NCBI GenBank assembly: GCA_035591015.1
Contig: JAXIUW010103338.1
Coordinates: forward strand, 1-13,802
Direction of reading: 5' to 3'
Source: Cephalothrix simula
Taxonomy: Eukaryota > Nemertea > Palaeonemertea > Archinemertea > Cephalotrichidae
Length of the DNA: 13,802 nucleotides
The notes under the pieces were generated by a model that did no database searches, was not told the origin of the DNA, and saw nothing but the letters and a program-made list of their open reading frames with translations. How positions within the stretch are numbered: position 1 is the first letter of the stretch; every line of letters begins with the position of its first letter. Shown here in pieces: positions 9,501 through 13,802 of this stretch. Position numbers and translations under genes: made by a program.

Positions 9501-12500
9501 GTGAAAACATCCAGCATTGTAACTTAGTAGACATTTTTAAAACTCGCTGTTTAAATATTCAGGTTTGTGGAATGATCTCACTAAAATTGTTTCATCATTA
9601 GTTTTAGTGTGTTAGTAAATGATATGATAGAGAAACATCTAACATTGTTAAAAAGAATAAGCATCTACTCTTGCTTGAGAGTATATAAGATTTTGATAAT
9701 TTCATAAAATGAACTATCTTAAAATAGACAAAGTGTTAACAAATTTTTAAATTTAAAAGTTTTAAAACACCTGTAATACTAAACTACAGTAAAAACTACA
9801 GTAAATTAAGTAATTATAATTAAATCAATTTTTGTAGTTAGTATTATTTAAAGATAGATTTAAAATTAGTTTTGTTTATTTGCAAAGATCTTGATATTTG
9901 CAATTACAATATTGTATGAAATATTGGATGTTTTACAAAACTGAGATTTGTAATAAATTTTGAAGATTAAATCTATTTGAAAGACTGCAAAATTATTAAA
10001 GCTGAATTTAATGAGATTGTGTTAAATTTTGAAGATTGGGTTATTTGCAAGACTTTACAATACTGTTACTAAAGCTTAACTTAAATGAGGTTGTGTTAAC
10101 TTTTGAAGATCGAGCCACTTTTTACAAAACAGGGAAAAAGCCGAAATGTATCTACATTTAAAATATGAAACTATTCAAGCAATTCATTCCAGAGAATGTA
10201 CTCGGCACATAACGATAAAGTAAGCAATCGGTGAGTTTTTGAAAACACATACAACAATCCCTACGTTCTCAATGCAAAATTTCTGTCGTGCAAAGGCTTA
10301 AACCTATCGACCAATCACAACAGAGAATTTTTTCCTCTGACTAATTTATTGGCCAATAGGATGCTACTTATTTCTAAGGAAATAAATATTTCACATCCAA
10401 CTGCATAAAAATAAATGTACTGTGATGTCACGGGAAAACTAAAGTGATAGTAAAGAAAACGGTTTTTGCAACTGGATGGCTACATAGGGGGATTAAGAGC
10501 CTTTGCAGGGCAGACATCACACCTGTGGTATCCGCAACTAATGCGTTTATTTTCTTTGAGTTGATTGGTAACTCTGAAAGTTAAATGTGGTAAAAAAATT
10601 AGCGATGGAGACAGGAAAAGAGATGCCGAAAGAGGCAAAAGAATTTCAAATGGAGCTTCTTCAAGGCTTGATTAACAATGCCTTGCAATATCATTTGTTA
10701 CAAATTGCTTTAGTATAATCGAAGAAACTTCAATTGATGATAGAAAGATAGAGCATTTTTAAAAGTTACAGTCTATTAATCGCTAATTTTTTGAAGATTC
10801 AGAAACAACATGATCACTAAATCAAATTATACGATTTACAACATCGTACTAAAATACGTTTAGAATTGTTTATAAATAGTCATTCATAGAATTGATATTC
10901 TAGCAATGAAGTATTGAAGTATTCAACTGTAGGACAGATAGTCAAATTTACTACTGGTCCTAATTCTAAGTTGAGAATAGAGCTACAAATAAATACAAGG
11001 CTATAAAGGGAAATAGGTTTGTCTCCAAATCAATAGCTTGCTTATTTGCCAACTCTTTCCTTAATTCTCGGAGTATTGATTAAAAAAGCTATTTTTTGAC
11101 GCATTTGAGATGTTCTCGGTATAAAACGGTCAGCGATGTTGAACTGGAATAGTTGCAAAAAGATAGAAAGATGGCAGTGATTTTAAAGTTAATATGAATG
11201 TTGTATGAGCAACATGTATACATGATAACGATTAACTATTAAAATGTAGTAGAAATGTATCCTAAAGAGAATATCGTCATTTTAATTAATATATCGTAGC
11301 AATGCAAGCAAAAGAGAATTTCAGAAATCATTTAGTTGTTCTAATCTTTCTAAGAAATATCGAAGAAACACATACGAAAAGATTTTCAGACATCATTTAA
11401 TTGTTCTAATCTTTAATAAAGATAAAAAAGTATAGCTGTAAAAAGATGTTCACTGATTCACAAACATTAATTAAAAGGTAGGGAAGGAAGACGATATTTT
11501 ATATCTGCACCTTAATTTTAAATCAAAAGATATATCACCACAAAACCCACGGTTTAGCTAAAAAAGCCAGAAGCAGGTCACGAACAAATCATCTTTACAA
11601 CATCATATCTTGCTATCTTGATGAAAGTCAAAGAATCATATTGATAAAGGTGATTGGCCTTTCTCAACGTAAGTCTCAATAATTTCAAGAAGCAAGATAC
11701 GATATTAGCTCCAAATAAAAAATGACATGTTCCCGACCCGCCTCTGGCAAAGGTGTTAATACGTACTCATATCTGCGAATAAAATTTCTTCATTTTCCTC
11801 TCCATCAACAGGCGCTTGTGCTTTGCCCTCTTTTATTTGTTTCATTTTCCTAGATGCTGCCTTTCTCCGTGCTTCTATTATTTTCATTTTCTCTTCGTCT
11901 GTCGTTCTCTCCTCATTTAAAATAACTTCCTCAGCTTTGCAAATCCACTCTAAATACCCGTTTAATTCCCTTTCTATTTGTTGCTGCCTCCGAAGTTTTA
12001 GAAAAGCACGACGATTTTCTACCCTTTCTCTTTCTTTAGCAAATTCACTGGAAAATGTACAAATATATAGAGAGTTCTGAAATACCATCGAGTGATTACT
12101 ATAAATAATGATAAATTAGAACATAAAAAATTTTTGTCTGAACATGTTTCGTGTTTCACTCTTCAGCAGACATTTTTTGAAAAATTGACTGGGAAATGTA
12201 TACAGAATCTCATAAGGATTTTTTTTTATAGATTTTCGTTGTTAAGCTGTAAGTTGTGTACACTAAAGCTTCGATCTGTATGAATCTATTAAATCTGAAT
12301 CTATTAAATTAGATACTTATGAAATCAAACGGATATAATCATAACTGCATTATAATGGTATCTGTTTAGATTAGGCAGTTGTAAAATTGATTTATTATAA
12401 AACGCCCACAAAGCCTCATTCAAAAATCACTTTATTAGGTAGTTATTGTTAAGTTAAATAGATTGAGGTGGCGGCATTTTTAGTTAATTAATGAGGTAGA

Positions 12501-13638
12501 TGTGAATGCCTTAATAACTATTCGCTAACATATTAAAAACATGTCATCGAAGGTCAAAGCTCAAGTATTAAAGAAATATAATCTGTGTTGACTTACCCAC
12601 TAAGGACACCAAGAATAAGGTTGAGCATAAAAAATGATCCAAGGATAATTAGAGTAATAAAAAACAAAAAATTAAAACTGTTCCCACAAGCGTCATTTGT
12701 CTGAAAAAGAAATATCAATAAATTTATTCAAATAAAATTTTTGTTTAGGATGGATTTTAATTTACAGTGCGTTTGCCTATTCCGGACAGCCCCCACGGTG
12801 TCCCGTAACAATTTTGTATTTATGCTGGCAAAAACAGATGTTGCAACTGCGCATGCGCATATCTCAGAATTGTGCTAGGTGAAGATTTCTAAAATGTCAT
12901 TTTTGTAATGCCAGTGTCTCTACCTGTCTCTACCTATTAATAAGCAGAAGATCTAAGATGGGTATTTTTTCAAAACTTTTTTATGGTTTAGGGACACCGT
13001 GTTCTTCAATAAACTGTTTAATATAGACATTTAAACCATGATTATTGAACAAGAGGCATGTTTACTAGCCTATTTCGGGTCACTTTTTATCTTTTGTTAT
13101 AAAACATCTCAGAGCCAAATGAGCTCGAAATGTGTAATTTTAGAGACAATGAATAGTAAAAGTCATTGGCAATTCTAATTCTGAAAATGTTGAAGAGAGT
13201 TTGAAAAAAAACGAGAATTTGACCGTTTCAGATAAAATATCAGAAAATGCTAACAATTCATAAGTGGATAGTCAAAGTGTCTTTAGTCGCATTTCATGAT
13301 GATAAAGGTTAATATATTCCCTTAAGTTTGGTACCATATATTAGAAAATCACTCAAGAATAAGTTGGTCAAATATCGATTTTTTTTGAAACGGCGAGTCA
13401 TAGGCGAGCCGACTGTATTTACTTACATAGTACATGACATCGGTCCAGCCCTCCATGGTAATACATTGGAATACAGTTAACATTGCAAAGATGATATTAT
13501 CAAAGCTAGTAATTCCATAATTAGGACCTTCCCAATATGTAACACAATGCGATATATTAGGCCTACAAGTTAAAGATCCTGACACTTGTGTTGGACTACA
13601 AGGCCGTTCACTTTCTTCATTATTTAAATCGATTTCAG
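324..13638 (-). CDS. cac: CaV2-type voltage-gated calcium channel alpha-1 subunit, internal part (16 exons)
   Basis: Pore-forming subunit of a high-voltage-activated calcium channel; CaV2 channels sit in the presynaptic membrane and admit the Ca2+ that triggers transmitter release. The joined exons run from the repeat I pore loop through IS6, the AID, all of repeat II, the II-III linker and IIIS1-S2. Selectivity-filter glutamates are visible in repeat I (CITMEGW) and repeat II (ILTGEDW), as expected for a calcium channel rather than NALCN or a sodium channel. The linker start [11 protein letters not shown] and the [12 protein letters not shown] segment before IIIS1 favour CaV2 over CaV1 or CaV3. 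All 16 exons join in phase: 212, 104, 281, 85, 128, 113, 110, 132, 295, 24, 54, 33, 134, 104, 100 and 190 nt. Both gene ends lie outside the window. The symbol is the insect name; the vertebrate equivalents are CACNA1A/B/E. Confidence 0.95.
595..694 (-). CDS. cac: CaV2 exon 15 of window: Gly-Asp run and conserved block before IIIS1
   Basis: Thirty-two codons. The exon opens with five Asp-Gly dipeptides and a Gly-rich bridge (GGGFGG), then [18 protein letters not shown], the strongly conserved CaV2 segment just before repeat III. The acceptor is TATATCCGCAG and the donor CC|GTAAGT, with the split Pro codon finished by exon 16. The Asp-Gly run comes from a degenerate 6-bp repeat (GATGGx), so its length may vary between individuals. 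Confidence 0.93.
862..965 (-). CDS. cac: CaV2 exon 14 of window: II-III linker, charged exon
   Basis: Thirty-four codons between a one-base start and a one-base end: [20 protein letters not shown], then [14 protein letters not shown]. The acceptor is CATTTCTTTCAG and the donor G|GTGAGT, phase 1, completing a Gly codon with exon 15. The first part is a Lys/Asn/Glu-rich, probably helical stretch, and the last part is Gly/Asn/Asp-rich. Insect CaV2 has a similar K/E-rich segment just before the conserved [10 protein letters not shown] block. The exon was found by phase and position, not by a domain. Confidence 0.87.
1378..1421 (+). repeat. Left terminal inverted repeat of the 1036-bp element
   Basis: It matches the reverse complement of 2370-2413 at 41 of 44 positions. 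The outer edge begins TTTGGTGGAATAATT and the inner edge ends GTTTGAGGTTAC. Confidence 0.88.
1639..1681 (+). repeat. Internal 43-bp direct repeat, copy 1
   Basis: It starts CGGCAAAAATCTGAATTAC and matches 2200-2242 at 36 of 43 positions, within the same element. Confidence 0.75.
2200..2242 (+). repeat. Internal 43-bp direct repeat, copy 2
   Basis: It starts CGGCAAAAAACTGAATTAC. Most differences from copy 1 are A/G transitions, consistent with an old duplication within the element. Confidence 0.75.
2295..2332 (+). repeat. 19-bp tandem duplication inside the element
   Basis: Two adjacent copies of ATCCAACGATACCTCATTT (second copy ATCCAGCGATACCTCATTC), with two differences. Confidence 0.8.
2370..2413 (-). 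repeat. Right terminal inverted repeat of the 1036-bp element
   Basis: Read on the minus strand it begins TTTGGTGGAATAATT and ends GTTTGAGGCTAC, pairing with 1378-1421. Confidence 0.88.
2723..2856 (-). CDS. cac: CaV2 exon 13 of window: II-III linker, Pro-rich exon
   Basis: Forty-four codons plus [17 protein letters not shown], then [20 protein letters not shown] and EDPKTGNFN. The acceptor is TTCTTTATTTCAG and the donor TTA|GTAAGT, both strong. The split codon TA + T is Tyr, which restores the frame in exon 14. The Pro-rich segment has no counterpart I recognise and is not the vertebrate synprint region. It begins in phase 0 with Arg-Lys, so exon 9 can splice straight to it if the three small exons are skipped. 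Confidence 0.87.
2857..4070 (-). other. Intron between exons 12 and 13
   Basis: 1214 bp of AT-rich sequence. I see no exon, gene or clear repeat, only a near-palindrome around 3541-3560 (CATCAAATTTTGATG) and short A/T runs. Confidence 0.7.
4071..4103 (-). CDS. cac: CaV2 exon 12 of window: II-III linker microexon ([11 protein letters not shown])
   Basis: A 33-nt exon between TTTATTTATTAG and AAAAGG|GTTAAT, reading [11 protein letters not shown] in phase 0 at both ends. The Glu run continues the acidic character of the linker. The donor could also be placed one base earlier as AAAAG|GG, but that is not a GT site. Like the two exons upstream it begins with Arg, is a multiple of three and has a weak GTT donor. 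Confidence 0.65.
4104..4634 (-). other. Intron between exons 11 and 12
   Basis: 531 bp, AT-rich. The long plus-strand open frame that crosses it (4306-4683) shows no recognisable domain and runs antisense into exon 11. Confidence 0.65.
4635..4688 (-). CDS. cac: CaV2 exon 11 of window: II-III linker small exon ([18 protein letters not shown])
   Basis: A 54-nt exon bounded by AATTACAG and donor CAG|GTTCTG, reading [18 protein letters not shown]. It is much richer in G and C than its intronic surroundings, which supports it being coding. It starts with the same RRQE as the preceding microexon. Both ends are phase 0, so it is a symmetric cassette. The peptide is charged and Ala-rich, likely helical, and forms part of the cytoplasmic II-III linker. 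A plus-strand open frame that covers this stretch is an antisense shadow. Confidence 0.72.
4689..5576 (-). other. Intron between exons 10 and 11
   Basis: 888 bp with no supportable feature. Short open frames on both strands look like chance. Confidence 0.6.
5577..5600 (-). CDS. cac: CaV2 exon 10 of window: II-III linker microexon (RRQEEELL)
   Basis: A 24-nt candidate exon between TTTATTATCAG and the donor CTG|GTTGGA, reading RRQEEELL in phase 0. The acidic/basic composition continues the EEEK tail of exon 9. Its length is a multiple of three and both ends are phase 0, so it can be included or skipped without a frame change. The donor is poor (GTTGGA), but no better GT occurs before the in-frame stop that follows. 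Support is from splice sites, phase and composition; there is no conserved domain to confirm it. Confidence 0.5.
5601..6411 (-). other. Intron between exons 9 and 10
   Basis: 811 bp, AT-rich, with nothing recognised. Given the microexons downstream, another very small exon could be hidden here and missed by eye. Confidence 0.6.
6412..6706 (-). CDS. cac: CaV2 exon 9 of window: repeat II pore loop, IIS6 and start of II-III linker
   Basis: Ninety-eight codons. It opens with the turret ([16 protein letters not shown]), then the pore helix and filter ([18 protein letters not shown]), whose E is the second glutamate of the selectivity ring. IIS6 follows ([20 protein letters not shown], then [15 protein letters not shown]). 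The exon ends in a glutamate-rich tail, [13 protein letters not shown], close to TAAEEEQVEED of insect cacophony. The acceptor is TTTGTTTAG and the donor AAG|GTAATA, phase 0. The phase-0 end means any of the following phase-0 linker exons could be joined to it. Confidence 0.96.
6928..7059 (-). CDS. cac: CaV2 exon 8 of window: IIS4-S5 linker and IIS5
   Basis: Forty-three codons: [19 protein letters not shown] (S4-S5 linker helix), then the IIS5 helix [20 protein letters not shown] and FGG at the start of the pore loop. It is almost identical to insect and vertebrate CaV2. The acceptor is ATTTTTTTCAG, 77 bp from exon 7, the shortest intron in the window. The donor is GA|GTGAGT, phase 2, completed to GAG by the next exon. 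Confidence 0.95.
7137..7246 (-). CDS. cac: CaV2 exon 7 of window: IIS3 end and IIS4 voltage sensor
   Basis: Thirty-six codons plus [16 protein letters not shown] is the end of IIS3, and [16 protein letters not shown] is the IIS4 voltage sensor with positive residues at every third position (R, R, R, K), followed by the split Arg codon. The S3-S4 loop (REGSFG) is short as usual. The acceptor is TTCTTCTAG and the donor AG|GTATTA, weaker than most in this gene. No sensor charge appears to be missing. Confidence 0.94.
7329..7441 (-). CDS. cac: CaV2 exon 6 of window: segment IIS2 and start of IIS3
   Basis: Thirty-seven codons after a split Phe codon: [20 protein letters not shown], then [17 protein letters not shown]. 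It matches the IIS2 helix and S2-S3 loop of insect CaV2, with the Glu-Met and Lys of the gating-charge transfer region kept. It has local substitutions: Phe-Trp where most have Tyr-Tyr at the start, and Ile where FNRFDC or FNCFDC is usual. The acceptor is ACTTTCAG and the donor GTC|GTAAGT. The intron before it is 107 bp and the one after it 82 bp. Confidence 0.93.
7549..7676 (-). CDS. cac: CaV2 exon 5 of window: transmembrane segment IIS1
   Basis: Forty-two codons, from [14 protein letters not shown] to [12 protein letters not shown]. This is the cytoplasmic lead-in, the IIS1 helix ([17 protein letters not shown]) and the S1-S2 extracellular loop. The acceptor is TTGCACTTCAG and the donor T|GTAAGT, phase 1. 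The Q-P-x-(W/F)-L motif in the loop is typical of CaV2 repeat II. The surrounding open frame is longer, but its upstream part is intron. It is the first exon of a tight run of five repeat II exons. Confidence 0.95.
8180..8229. repeat. AT-rich TACTTATA simple repeat
   Basis: TACTTATA or close variants occur about five times in 50 bp, interleaved with TATATA runs. Confidence 0.7.
8546..8554 (-). CDS. cac: Candidate 9-nt microexon before IIS1 (Lys-Ala-Arg)
   Basis: Within the intron between exons 4 and 5, the minus strand shows a pyrimidine-rich tract ending TTTGCTAG, then AAAAGCGAG, then a good donor GTATGT. The neighbouring exons meet at AG|A (phase 2), and a 9-nt insertion keeps the frame, changing KRLR-ISIRK into KRLR-KAR-ISIRK. 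The result is two extra basic residues at the cytoplasmic entry of IIS1. The splice-site fit and phase are seen in the sequence; that the exon is used is inference, since nine bases can arise by chance and the version without it matches other CaV2 proteins exactly in length. Confidence 0.3.
8782..8866 (-). CDS. cac: CaV2 exon 4 of window: distal I-II linker
   Basis: An 85-nt exon coding a Pro-rich start ([12 protein letters not shown]), a basic patch (RKTRFSS) and CWRAEKRLR, which matches the conserved WRAEKRFR just before IIS1 in insect CaV2. The acceptor is AAATTTTAG and the donor AG|GTAAGC. It enters with AT completing a split Asn codon and leaves with AG, which is completed to AGA (Arg) by the first base of the IIS1 exon. 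It lies alone, 2.9 kb from the AID exon and 1.1 kb from IIS1. Only the WRAEKR part is recognised; the first half is lineage-specific and assigned by open frame and phase. Confidence 0.88.
9880..10115. repeat. Diverged tandem repeat, about 70-bp period
   Basis: The motif TAAATTTTGAAGATT occurs at 9954 and 10023 and as TAACTTTTGAAGATC at 10097, spaced 69 and 74 bp. The segments between also align: TTATTTGCAAGACT-like, then an AAAGCTnAA stretch, then AATGAGnTTGTGT. A weaker earlier copy seems to begin near 9880. About three copies in all. Confidence 0.75.
10605..10718 (+). other. Short plus-strand open frame, 37 codons, unrecognised
   Basis: ATG at 10605 to TAA at 10716-10718. It starts [14 protein letters not shown] and ends [13 protein letters not shown], an amphipathic, charge-bearing composition that is less AT-driven than other intronic frames here. 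It lies in a slightly GC-richer patch downstream of two CCAAT motifs. I do not recognise it; it may be chance or the remnant of an inserted sequence. Confidence 0.12.
11319..11414 (+). repeat. Pair of ~30-bp direct repeats, 66 bp apart
   Basis: TTCAGAAATCATTTAGTTGT at 11319 recurs as TTCAGACATCATTTAATTGT at 11385, and both continue TCTAATCTTT. Two differences in 30 bp. Confidence 0.8.
11767..12047 (-). CDS. cac: CaV2 exon 3 of window: AID (beta-subunit binding) and proximal I-II linker
   Basis: Ninety-three codons starting [20 protein letters not shown]. The alpha interaction domain is [19 protein letters not shown] (about residues 22-40 of the exon), fitting the QQxExxLxGYxxWIxxxE consensus with the Tyr, Trp and Ile that insert into the beta-subunit groove. 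The linker then runs [21 protein letters not shown], close to arthropod cacophony, into a basic stretch ([14 protein letters not shown]) and an acidic end ([13 protein letters not shown]). The acceptor is TTTTCCAG. The donor is read as GAT ATG A|GTACGT, phase 1, so the split codon with the next exon is AAT (Asn). That donor is weaker than its neighbours but is the only one that keeps phase with exon 4. Confidence 0.93.
12048..12596 (-). other. Intron between exons 2 and 3
   Basis: 549 bp of AT-rich sequence with no feature I can support, apart from a local duplication of GAATCTATTAAAT at about 12281-12309. Confidence 0.7.
12597..12700 (-). CDS. cac: CaV2 exon 2 of window: transmembrane segment IS6
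   Basis: Thirty-four codons plus two bases, beginning TNDACGNS and ending [15 protein letters not shown]. This is the post-pore turn and the IS6 helix that lines the inner pore. The acceptor TTTCTTTTTCAG and donor GG|GTAAGTC are strong, and the split Gly codon (GG + T) joins the AID exon. The first half is atypical: where insects and vertebrates usually have NSWNWLYFIPLI, this reads [12 protein letters not shown], so two tryptophans became phenylalanine and the conserved proline is a threonine. The second half of IS6 is fully conserved, so the exon looks functional. It is too short to stand out as an open frame and was found by homology. Confidence 0.93.
12701..13426 (-). other. Intron between exons 1 and 2
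   Basis: 726 bp. It contains the short inverted-repeat pair at 12794-13001 with a GCGCATGCGC palindrome inside. The remainder is unremarkable. Confidence 0.75.
12794..13001. mobile_element. Possible small MITE with short inverted repeats (208 bp)
   Basis: CACGGTGTCCCGTAAC at 12794-12809 pairs with the reverse complement of 12986-13001 (CACGGTGTCCCTAAAC), 14 of 16 matching and 11 contiguous. Between them lie a perfect 12-bp palindrome, TGCGCATGCGCA (12848-12859), and a tandem CTGTCTCTAC pair (about 12914-12933). The segment is less AT-rich than the intron. No coding capacity and no clear target-site duplication are seen. Confidence 0.45.
13427..13638 (-). CDS. cac: CaV2 exon 1 of window: repeat I pore loop
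   Basis: Encodes 70 codons after a 2-nt split codon: the extracellular turret, pore helix and selectivity filter of repeat [14 protein letters not shown] followed by [18 protein letters not shown] is the repeat I P-loop; the E in TMEGW is the first glutamate of the EEEE ring. The turret has three cysteines and one N-glycosylation sequon (NIS) in PNISHC, and begins with a divergent acidic stretch ([10 protein letters not shown]). The acceptor is a pyrimidine-rich TTTTTCAG; the donor GTAAGT directly follows the TAT codon, so the exon ends in phase 0. The open frame continues past both sites, but that flanking translation is intronic. Confidence 0.95.
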
Positions 13639-13739
13639 CTGAAAAAGAAGCGTAGAAGTGAAAAAACATTTGATGCACGTTTAGTAGTTATGATGTAATT
13701 GTCAGTCAACACTTTAGGAAAAAACTTAAAGGAGCTGTA

Positions 13740-13783
13740 TTGGCGCGAATTTAAATTTCGCGGGTTGGCGCGAGTGACGTCAC
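13740..13783. promoter_or_regulatory. GC-rich patch with TTGGCGCGA pair and CRE-like palindrome
   Basis: TTGGCGCGA occurs at about 13740 and again about 25 bp later. The first is followed by an imperfect palindrome, CGCGAATTTAAATTTCGCG. A perfect 10-bp palindrome, GTGACGTCAC, lies at 13774-13783. The motifs resemble E2F and CREB sites, but the patch lies in intronic sequence at the window edge and may equally be the end of a repeat element. Confidence 0.25.
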
Positions 13784-13802
13784 CATGGTAACTATATCTT
13801 CA

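Larger units (their letters stand above)
8867..11766 (-). other. Largest intron (2.9 kb), between exons 3 and 4
   Basis: It contains diverged tandem repeats (about 9880-10115), a less AT-rich patch with CCAAT motifs (about 10290-10440), a 37-codon plus-strand open frame (10605-10718) and a 66-bp-spaced duplication (11319-11414). No exon of the channel is needed here, because exons 3 and 4 join in phase. Confidence 0.7.

Noticed and set aside
11823-12080. Plus-strand open frame of 85 codons
   Set aside because: It is the antisense of the well-supported AID exon.

Overview
The window is a piece of an intron-rich, strongly A+T-rich animal nuclear genome. On the minus strand it carries the middle part of one large gene, the pore-forming alpha-1 subunit of a presynaptic-type (CaV2) voltage-gated calcium channel: the cacophony / CACNA1A-B-E group. 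The I-II linker and the repeat II and III segments resemble arthropod and other protostome CaV2 as I remember them, so an invertebrate bilaterian is likely. The species cannot be told from this sequence.

Transcription runs from high to low coordinates. Sixteen exons can be placed by protein similarity plus AG acceptor, GT donor and reading phase. Joined, they give 2099 nt (699 complete codons and a 2-nt split codon at the 5' edge) with no stop or phase conflict. In order they encode: the repeat I pore loop (13427-13638) and IS6 (12597-12700); the beta-subunit-binding AID and proximal I-II linker (11767-12047); the distal linker (8782-8866); IIS1 to IIS6 (7549-7676, 7329-7441, 7137-7246, 6928-7059, 6412-6706); a II-III linker split over six exons, three of them microexons (5577-5600, 4635-4688, 4071-4103, 2723-2856, 862-965, 595-694); and IIIS1-S2 (324-513). 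The start, repeat I voltage sensor, rest of repeat III, repeat IV and C-terminus lie outside the window.

The rest is intron. Notable contents are a 20-bp minisatellite at the left edge, a 1036-bp element with 44-bp terminal inverted repeats (1378-2413), a smaller inverted-repeat pair (12794-13001), diverged ~70-bp tandem repeats (about 9880-10115), a 66-bp-spaced duplication (11319-11414), and a GC-rich patch at the right edge. No convincing gene is seen on the plus strand.

The most interesting signals are splicing-related. Three consecutive phase-0 microexons in the II-III linker all start with Arg and all have weak GTT donors. A possible 9-nt microexon (8546-8554) would insert Lys-Ala-Arg just before IIS1. 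Nothing here looks like a wholly new system; the window is one channel gene with candidate alternative splicing and MITE-like insertions.
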